Part shown: positions 57,956 through 64,000 of the stretch, one piece after another
Numbering within the stretch: position 1 is the stretch's first letter
How the letters are laid out: the number at the start of each line of letters is the position of its first letter
Assembly (NCBI RefSeq): GCF_040100845.1
Contig: NZ_JAZHSH010000001.1
Location: 930,001-994,000 of the forward strand
DNA: 64,000 bases
Direction: 5' to 3'
Source of the DNA: Chengkuizengella sp. SCS-71B
Lineage (GTDB): Bacteria > Bacillota > Bacilli > Paenibacillales > KCTC-33759
Program-made: the position numbers and the translations under genes
Notes under the pieces: model-generated
Told to the model about the DNA's origin: nothing
The model's input: the letters and a program-made list of their open reading frames with translations, nothing else
The model's database searches: none

Positions 57956-57983
57956 GAGGCTATGATTTCATAGTCTCTTTTTA
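57954..57983 (+). terminator. Terminator after the major tail protein
   Basis: AAGAGGCTATG pairs with CATAGTCTCTT (one wobble) over a four-base loop, then T4. It probably lowers expression of the chaperone and tape-measure genes relative to the abundant tail-tube protein. Confidence 0.75.
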
Positions 57984-58001
57984 ATATAAGGAGGGTTAAA
58001 A

Positions 58002-58337
58002 ATGGGAAAGAACGTGACTCAAAAAGGGGTAAAAATTGAATTAGGTGGGAAAGAACGAAAATTATTATTTGATTTGAACAGTCTTGTTGAATTGGAAGAA
58101 CATTATGGTGATATACAAGAAGCATTTAATCAGTTACAGAAAATGAGTTTTAAAGCGACTCGCAAATTACTCCATGCAGCATTAGCACATGAGAATCTAA
58201 CAGAAACGGAAGTAGGGAGCCTGATTGATATGTCTAACATGTCAACCGTAATGTCAAAAATAACAGAAGCATTTGAAAGTTCATTACCAGAAACGAATGA
58301 TTCAAAAAACAAGCAAGCCAGTCCCAAAAGCAAATAG
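58002..58337 (+). CDS. Tail assembly chaperone G
   Basis: A 111-residue chaperone, gpG-like, that coats the tape measure during tail assembly (LFDLNSLVELEEHYGDIQEAF). AAGGAGGG precedes ATG 58002. The frame ends at TAG 58335, inside the loop of a strong stem-loop, and a slippery site lies upstream. Confidence 0.88.
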   Translation: MGKNVTQKGVKIELGGKERKLLFDLNSLVELEEHYGDIQEAFNQLQKMSFKATRKLLHAALAHENLTETEVGSLIDMSNMSTVMSKITEAFESSLPETNDSKNKQASPKSK

Positions 58338-58504
58338 ATTGGGACTGGCTTTACTATTGTGGAACGGTTCTTTTGAATATGGATGAAAAAACTTTTTGGC
58401 ACTGTACATTACGCAAGATATACGCACTGATAGAAGTACATATTAATAACCATAACCGAAAGGATCAGCAAGAACAAAAAGGATTTATTGACCAGGTGTT
58501 ATAA
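58002..58504 (+). CDS. Frameshifted tail assembly chaperone GT
   Basis: A -1 shift at AAAAAAC (58304-58310) joins the first 103 codons of G to a 64-codon frame ending at 58504, giving 167 residues. The T part contains DWLYYCGTVLLNMDEKTFW and a helix ending near NRKDQQEQK, as expected for T domains that recruit the tube protein. An internal ATG at 58379 has no good ribosome site. Confidence 0.82.
58304..58351 (+). promoter_or_regulatory. Programmed -1 frameshift signal
   Basis: Slippery heptamer A-AAA-AAC in the right phase, a 4-base spacer, then a perfect 13-bp stem (58315-58327 with 58339-58351) around an 11-base loop that contains the G stop codon. Stem and loop match the standard stimulator design. 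Confidence 0.85.
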
Positions 58505-58516
58505 GGAGGTGAATGA

Positions 58517-61500
58517 ATGGAAGAAGTAGGAGCGCTGAAGGTTAATCTTGGATTGGATAGTGCTGAATTTACAAAAAGTATTACAGACATAAATAGAAAA
58601 TTAAAAGCTGTAGAAAGCGAATTTAAGGTTGCAAGTACGAGTGTAGATGGGTTTGGATCAAGTGTTGATGACTTGAAAGTTATATCGGATAATCTTTCTA
58701 CCAAACTTCAATTGCAGTCTGAAAAAGTAAGAACTCTTCGTGATAAATACGAAGAAAGCGTAAAGACAAAGGGAAAAGAAGCTAGAGAAACTGAAAATCT
58801 TCTAATTCGATATAACAAAACCGTTTCTGCCATGAACAGCACTCGAAAAGAATTAGATAAAGTTAATGCAAAGATCGAAGACCAAACCAACACATGGAAA
58901 AAGTTAGAGAAACAAATGGATGAAGTGACGAACTCTCTCAAAAAAACAGGAAGTTCATTAAGTAGTATAGGTAAAGATTTATCCCTAAAATTAACGGCTC
59001 CGATTTCAGCGTTGAGTGCTGGGATTATAGCTGTCGGTGTGAATTTCGAAGAATCTATGTCGAAAGTCCAAGCTATCAGTGGGGCAACCGGTGAAGATTT
59101 ATCTAAACTTGAAGAACAAGCAAAGGAATTGGGGTCAACAACTCAATTTTCAGCTACAGAGGCAGCACAAGGGATGCAATTTCTATCAATGGCCGGATTT
59201 GAAACACAGGAGATATTATCATCTATGCCTGGGTTACTCGATCTTGCAGCAGCCGGTGCCTTGGATTTAGGTGTTGCCGCAGATATAACGTCAAATATCA
59301 TGAGTGCTTTTGCAATAGAAGCATCTCAAACGGGACATGTTTCAGATGTAATCGCAAAAGCAGCATCATCAGCCAATACGAGTGTTGAACAACTAGGTGA
59401 AGCCATGGTTTATCTAGCTCCGTCTGCACAATCACTTGGATGGTCGATTGAGGAATCCACAGCCGCAGTCATGTCACTTTCGGATGCAGGGATTCAAGGA
59501 CAAAAAGCAGGTGCTGCATTTTCAACCAGCTTAACGCGTTTAGCAAAACCAACTGGAAAAATGTCTGGGTTAATGGAAGTATTAAGTTTGAACTTTTTTG
59601 ATACTGAAGGAAAGATGAAACCACTTCCTGATTTAGTTGGAGATTTGCAGAATGCAACCCATGAAATGAGTGAAGAACAAAAAGCAGCAACACTGGCTAC
59701 GATTTTTGGTTCAGAAGCATATAAACATTGGGCGGTGTTACTTGAAGCAGGGTCAAATACCCTTGGTAAAAATACACAAATGCTGTTTAACGCAGATGGT
59801 GCAGCAAAAAAGATGGCTGATACAATGAATGGTAATACTAAGGGAGCATTCAAGGAATTCCAATCTGCTTTAGAAGGGGTAAGCATTGCTCTTTCAGAAC
59901 ATCTACTGCCTATTATTAACGAGTTTTTAGAGTTTTTCACTGGTCTTGTCCGTAAATTTGGCGAATTGGATTTAGGTTCACAAAAATTGATATTAGTTAT
60001 AGGCGGTATAGCAGCAGCGATAGGACCACTACTTGTCGTGATAGGTACATTGGTTAGTTCAATTGGTTCTATAATTTCAGTGATAACACCTGTTATTTCG
60101 GCTATTGGAGGTGCAGGGGGATTTTCTGCTGTATTAGCAGCTATTACAGGACCTGTAGGAATTGCAGTGGCAGCCATAGCAGGATTAATTACTATATTTG
60201 TAACCTTGTATAAAAAGAATGAAACCTTTAGAGATGGTGTAAAAAAAATATGGGATGGAATCAAGAGTGCTTTTAGTACAGCATTAGGATTTATAAGTAA
60301 TATAGTTCGACAAGTCATGGGTGCGGTAACTGGATTTTTCAACGAACAACTTGAGAAAATAAAAGGCTTTTGGGATGAAAATGGCGAGAGTATTATGGAA
60401 ATAGTTAATGTTTTCACTACTTATATCTCTGAGGCGATAGAAGTAGCCATGTCATATATCCAAACGATATTTCAAACCGTTTGGCCCATTATTAAAGGTG
60501 TTGTTGAAGTTGTTTGGGAGAGCATGAAAGTTACAATCAACAATGTAACAGACATCATTATGGGTATTATCCAAACCTTTATAAAGGTTTTTCAAGGGGA
60601 TTGGGAAGGTGCTTGGGAAACTGTAAAGGAAACCTTTTGGAACGTATGGGATAACATCAATGAGTATTTTTCAGGGTTAGGTGACACTTTGTTTGAAATG
60701 GGGAAAGATGCTATTCAAGGGTTTATTGATGGGATTGGTGGCTTGAAAGATAAGGTGATCGAAAAGACTAAAGAATTAGCTGAAACATTGCCGAATTGGG
60801 TTAAAGACCTTCTAGGAATTAACTCACCATCCAGAGTCATGAGAGAATTAGGAGAATGGGCTGGAAAAGGTTTTGTAGATGGCATTGAAGCTACACAAGA
60901 GGACATCGAAAAGCAAGCAGAACTACTTTCTAAGTCGATTATTCCAGACATCAATCCAGTAATTAAAATCACTAAGAAAAACTTGCATAAACTAGAATCC
61001 ATTGTAGGAGATTCAGCAGAAGATAGATACAAAAACATTAAAAAATGGGTAGATCAAGAAGTCAAACTAGAACAGTTAACACTAACGGAAGAAGCTGCCA
61101 TATGGAGTGAAGCGACAAGGCTTTTTAAAGAGGGTACAGATGAACGAATACTAGCCGAACAAAATGTCTTTGATGTACGTAAAGAAATCTATTCAAAGTT
61201 AAATACAGCGAGTGAAGCGTTTTTAAAACAGACTCAAGAAATTAACGCGAACATCGAAGAAGAAGAACAACGCTTAAATGAAGTATATGAAAAAGCAGTT
61301 AAAGAAAGATCCAAATCTATTTATGATTTCAAAGGGTTATTTGAAGAAGTAGTGACTACAGCAGATATTACAGGAAAAGAACTGATTAAAAATTTAGAAG
61401 GTCAAGTGAACCATTTAGAAACTTGGTCGGATAACATAGGTCAATTAGCCAAACGTGGAATAGATGAAGGACTCCTGGAAGAATTAAGACAAATGGGTCC

Positions 61501-62320
61501 CAATGCAGCACCAGAAATTGCAGCGTTATTGAATTTAACGGGTGAAGAATTAGTCAAATACGAGGCATTGTGGAAAGAGAAGAGTAGTCTAGCAAGGAAA
61601 CAAGCACATGTTGAACTGAGCGGTTTACGCTCTGATACAGAGACACAGATACAACAGTTACATTATACATCTTCACAGCAACTTGAAAGTGTGCGGAATG
61701 AATTTGCATTAAAGGTCAAAGAAATTCGCGGAGGTACTAACACAACATTTACTGGTTTGCGTGATGATACAGCGTTAAATCTTCAATTATTGAATGAGAA
61801 AACCACAGAGCAATTGGTAGAGTTGAAAGGTGAATTTACAACTAAAACACAAGAAATCCGTAATGATGTGAAAACTGAATTTGTAGCTTTAAAAGATCAG
61901 TTGCCAAGTGTTGGTGAAGATGCAATGCAGGGTTTAATTGATGGAATGAATGCAATGAAATCCAAAGTCATTAGCAAAGCAAGAGAAATAGCTAACGTAG
62001 TCAAGAGGGTGATGGAAGATGCCTTAGATATTCATTCACCATCAAGGGTTATGATGGATGTAGGAAAATGGATTCCAATCGGTTTAGCTGAAGGGATGGA
62101 GCGCAATATCAACGCAGTGATTGGAGCCACAAACAACATGGCACAGGCTACCATTCCAAGAGGTCCTAATTTCGGTCAAAGTCAGCAAATATCTAATGCA
62201 ACAAATAAAAATTTTAGCACGAATGTAACGAATCATTTTCATATGCCTGTAGATTCGCCTGCACAAGTGGCAAGGAAACAACAACAATCACTTAGACAAC
62301 TCGGGTTAGAATGGGGGTAA
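58517..62320 (+). CDS. Tape measure protein
   Basis: A 1267-residue protein that sets tail length. Residues about 40-160 are coiled coil; about 175-400 match the TP901-type tape measure domain (SKVQAISGATGEDLSKLEEQAKELG); hydrophobic helices lie near 490-580. A motif with GINSPSRVM or DIHSPSRVM, preceded by QGFIDG or QGLIDG and followed by a Gly-Trp helix, occurs twice (about 730-800 and 1130-1200). By the usual 1.5 angstrom per residue the tail would be about 190 nm. AAGGAGGTG precedes ATG 58517. Confidence 0.93.
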   Translation: MEEVGALKVNLGLDSAEFTKSITDINRKLKAVESEFKVASTSVDGFGSSVDDLKVISDNLSTKLQLQSEKVRTLRDKYEESVKTKGKEARETENLLIRYNKTVSAMNSTRKELDKVNAKIEDQTNTWKKLEKQMDEVTNSLKKTGSSLSSIGKDLSLKLTAPISALSAGIIAVGVNFEESMSKVQAISGATGEDLSKLEEQAKELGSTTQFSATEAAQGMQFLSMAGFETQEILSSMPGLLDLAAAGALDLGVAADITSNIMSAFAIEASQTGHVSDVIAKAASSANTSVEQLGEAMVYLAPSAQSLGWSIEESTAAVMSLSDAGIQGQKAGAAFSTSLTRLAKPTGKMSGLMEVLSLNFFDTEGKMKPLPDLVGDLQNATHEMSEEQKAATLATIFGSEAYKHWAVLLEAGSNTLGKNTQMLFNADGAAKKMADTMNGNTKGAFKEFQSALEGVSIALSEHLLPIINEFLEFFTGLVRKFGELDLGSQKLILVIGGIAAAIGPLLVVIGTLVSSIGSIISVITPVISAIGGAGGFSAVLAAITGPVGIAVAAIAGLITIFVTLYKKNETFRDGVKKIWDGIKSAFSTALGFISNIVRQVMGAVTGFFNEQLEKIKGFWDENGESIMEIVNVFTTYISEAIEVAMSYIQTIFQTVWPIIKGVVEVVWESMKVTINNVTDIIMGIIQTFIKVFQGDWEGAWETVKETFWNVWDNINEYFSGLGDTLFEMGKDAIQGFIDGIGGLKDKVIEKTKELAETLPNWVKDLLGINSPSRVMRELGEWAGKGFVDGIEATQEDIEKQAELLSKSIIPDINPVIKITKKNLHKLESIVGDSAEDRYKNIKKWVDQEVKLEQLTLTEEAAIWSEATRLFKEGTDERILAEQNVFDVRKEIYSKLNTASEAFLKQTQEINANIEEEEQRLNEVYEKAVKERSKSIYDFKGLFEEVVTTADITGKELIKNLEGQVNHLETWSDNIGQLAKRGIDEGLLEELRQMGPNAAPEIAALLNLTGEELVKYEALWKEKSSLARKQAHVELSGLRSDTETQIQQLHYTSSQQLESVRNEFALKVKEIRGGTNTTFTGLRDDTALNLQLLNEKTTEQLVELKGEFTTKTQEIRNDVKTEFVALKDQLPSVGEDAMQGLIDGMNAMKSKVISKAREIANVVKRVMEDALDIHSPSRVMMDVGKWIPIGLAEGMERNINAVIGATNNMAQATIPRGPNFGQSQQISNATNKNFSTNVTNHFHMPVDSPAQVARKQQQSLRQLGLEWG

Positions 62321-62326
62321 ACTGCT

Positions 62327-63190
62327 TTGCAAAAAATCACGTTTACAAATACAAATGGCTTATCTGTGGAGCTTGGAGGAGCTCCTTTTTTGCTGTCTAA
62401 AATAGAGGGTTTAGGTGATGTTGAAGCAGATATTCAAACCCAAAAAGCACCTTATCAAGATGGTAGTACACATATTCAGTCCCTACTTACCGAGAGGTTT
62501 ATCCCTATTGAGGTCACGATTTTGGGGACGAATAGGAATGATATATCAGCAAAACGAGAGTTGTTGTCTAGTGTCTTTAATCCAAAGGTGAAGGGCGTTT
62601 TAAAATATGAAAATGATCGGGTTACAAGGTGGATTGATGCGGTTTCTGAACATGTACCTACTTATCCTAGCGGATTAGACAATCGGACAAACCGTTTTCA
62701 AAAAGTCATCATTGATCTGATTTGTCCTAGCCCATTTTGGACAACAGAAGAACAAGTAGATCAGCTTGTGATTTGGCAGGGTGGGTTAGAGTTCCCACTT
62801 GAGTTACCCACTACCTTTGCAGAACAATCTGAATCAAAGTCAAAAATTTTAATTAATGAAGGACATGTGGAAACACCAATACGAATTGCTTTTGAAGGTC
62901 CAGCCACTGCACCCATTCGAGTTGAAAATGTGACCACAGGTGAATTTATGGAAGTGAATCAGGATTTATCTGAGGGTGAGCTTTTGGAAATCAACACAGC
63001 TTTTGGACAAAAGAAAGTGGAGAAGGTTTCATCCGTTGGAGTACGTAGCAATGCGTTTCACTTTGTCAGTTTAGACAGTACATTTTTTCAACTAGGAGTA
63101 GGTAATAATTTGATTGATTATTCTACAGGGCAGGAATATGAAAGTGCAGGAGTGACCATTGCATGGAGAAACCGATATTTAAGTGTGTAA
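62327..63190 (+). CDS. Distal tail protein (siphovirus tail family)
   Basis: A 287-residue Dit-like protein (KAPYQDGSTHIQSLLTERFIPIEVTILG, KRELLSSVFNPKVKGVLKY, LICPSPFW). It forms the ring at the tail tip. TTG start 62327, overlapping GGGGGTAA of the tape-measure end as ribosome site. Confidence 0.9.
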   Translation: MQKITFTNTNGLSVELGGAPFLLSKIEGLGDVEADIQTQKAPYQDGSTHIQSLLTERFIPIEVTILGTNRNDISAKRELLSSVFNPKVKGVLKYENDRVTRWIDAVSEHVPTYPSGLDNRTNRFQKVIIDLICPSPFWTTEEQVDQLVIWQGGLEFPLELPTTFAEQSESKSKILINEGHVETPIRIAFEGPATAPIRVENVTTGEFMEVNQDLSEGELLEINTAFGQKKVEKVSSVGVRSNAFHFVSLDSTFFQLGVGNNLIDYSTGQEYESAGVTIAWRNRYLSV

Positions 63191-63202
63191 GGAGGTGTCA
63201 TG

Positions 63203-63835
63203 ATGGCAGAAAAATCTAGTTTTTTTAATAGTGTGGATGGGGATAGACAGTATGACATGGAAGTTTTTGCAACGTATTTTAAACAGTTTTTAACGAGTGG
63301 ACTGTACCATCAAAATCATCAACCATCTTTGGGAATCACTCATGTCTCTGGTCTACAAACGAAACTTGAAACAGGTTCAGCCTATCTCGAAGGTTTTATG
63401 TATGAAAACACGGAAGAGATGGTATTTATCCATGATGCAGCCGATGCTACAAACCCACGCATTGACCGCATTGTTTTAAAGCTGGATAGAGATATAAATG
63501 CAAGGGAAATTAAAGCAGGGATAAAGAAAGGAGTACCTGCAACTACACCTTTACCTCCTATATTACAAAGGGATGACATTGTTTATGAAATGAGTCTAGC
63601 ACAAATCAAAATCAATGCAGGAGAAACGACCATCCATTCCATCACGGATGAACGTTTTAATGAGGAGGTCTGCGGGTTAGTTTCCTCACTGATTACTGTG
63701 CCCACAGATGAATTACAAAGACAGTGGAATGAGTGGTTTAGTGGAGTGCAAAATGAAATAGGGGCAAGGATTTTGATTGGGGATAATGAACCTCAAAATG
63801 CGATAACAGGGGATATTTGGATTAAATCAATCTAG
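63203..63835 (+). CDS. Phage tail-tip structural protein
   Basis: A 210-residue protein found among tail-tip genes of Firmicutes siphophages (SSFFNSVDGDRQYDMEVFATYF, SGSAYLEGFMYENT-like GSAYLEGFMY, RIDRIVLKLD). It probably contributes to the baseplate or fibre attachment. ATG 63203 is seven bases after AAGGAGGTG; ATG 63200 is closer. Confidence 0.8.
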   Translation: MAEKSSFFNSVDGDRQYDMEVFATYFKQFLTSGLYHQNHQPSLGITHVSGLQTKLETGSAYLEGFMYENTEEMVFIHDAADATNPRIDRIVLKLDRDINAREIKAGIKKGVPATTPLPPILQRDDIVYEMSLAQIKINAGETTIHSITDERFNEEVCGLVSSLITVPTDELQRQWNEWFSGVQNEIGARILIGDNEPQNAITGDIWIKSI

Positions 63836-63846
63836 GTGGTGATAAC

Positions 63847-64000
63847 GTGCAACCAATCAAAGTCATGACTCCCTCATTTGTATTTTTAGGTGAGATAGAC
63901 GATTACGAAAGTTTACAATTTACTAGACGTTTTCAACGACCTGGAGAGTTTGAACTTCACATTAATCTAAATAAAAACAACACGGAAACATTACAAGAGG
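63847..64000 (+). CDS. Gp37-like tail protein, 5' part only
   Basis: The first 51 codons of a gene cut by the window end. GTG start after AGGTGGTG. The opening (VMTPSFVFLGEIDDYESLQ, then FTRRFQRPGEFELHIN) matches the ReqiPepy6 Gp37-like family of tail-tip proteins. Confidence 0.82.
   Translation, partial: MQPIKVMTPSFVFLGEIDDYESLQFTRRFQRPGEFELHINLNKNNTETLQE

Noticed and set aside
58315-58351. Strong hairpin as a terminator
   Set aside because: No T tract follows; its phase with the slippery site makes it a frameshift stimulator.
59494-60417. A 307-codon frame on the minus strand within the tape-measure gene
   Set aside because: Low-complexity, Pro/Ile/Ser-rich shadow of the tape-measure coding sequence with no ribosome site or family pattern.

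Overview
The window looks like low-GC, spore-forming Bacillales chromosome, most likely Paenibacillaceae-like. Grounds are a spoVR-yhbH pair, a Firmicutes-type sufCDSUB operon, the futalosine menaquinone genes mqnB and mqnD, and a copper-amine-oxidase-N domain fused to a PrsA-like foldase. The genus is inference only. No rRNA, tRNA or CRISPR array was seen.

Host part 1 (1-9.9 kb): a small beta-rich protein; a YeiH-type exporter divergent from its LysR regulator; a GrpB-family protein; mqnB-mqnD on the minus strand; a secreted S15 (CocE/PepX-type) hydrolase; an SRPBCC protein; the fused foldase; a lipoprotein.

Island (10-14.1 kb): a 3.4-kb segment lies between two near-identical 0.58-kb copies of the 3' end of spoVR. 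It holds a TOTE-type primase-helicase gene broken by an internal deletion and frame change, a small gene, and a RelE/ParE-like toxin-antitoxin pair. The right-hand spoVR copy is complete and is followed by yhbH; the left-hand copy is a fragment with a stop codon.

Host part 2 (16.6-26.2 kb): a GGDEF-EAL protein with a degenerate cyclase motif, yunC, hcp behind a perfect Fnr/Crp-type box, and sufCDSUB behind a promoter and a direct-repeat operator candidate.

Prophage (26.2 kb to beyond the window end): integrase, cI/cro-like switch with four GATAATTTAATTATC-type operators, antirepressor, annealing-type protein plus PD-(D/E)XK exonuclease, HNH, replisome organizer (whose coding sequence carries GCAATGC iterons at an 11-bp period, a candidate origin), RecU and ArpU. 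The late genes start at 50.2 kb: HNH, TerS, TerL, portal, ClpP-like protease, capsid, connectors, major tail protein, tail chaperones with a textbook -1 frameshift signal, tape measure, distal tail protein, and the start of a Gp37-like tail protein. This is an HK97-type siphophage arrangement.

Cargo inside the prophage (35.0-50.1 kb), between ArpU and the packaging genes: an XRE-ImmA/IrrE protease module with its own promoter and operator; a small beta-rich protein; a 14-repeat RCC1 protein ending in FN3 and YD motifs; a 2261-residue subtilisin-RHS protein with a C-terminal PD-(D/E)XK nuclease-like tip followed at once by a putative immunity gene; and an eroded barnase-like toxin tip followed by two orphan immunity-like genes. 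I regard this prophage-borne subtilisin-RHS polymorphic toxin locus as the most interesting system here.
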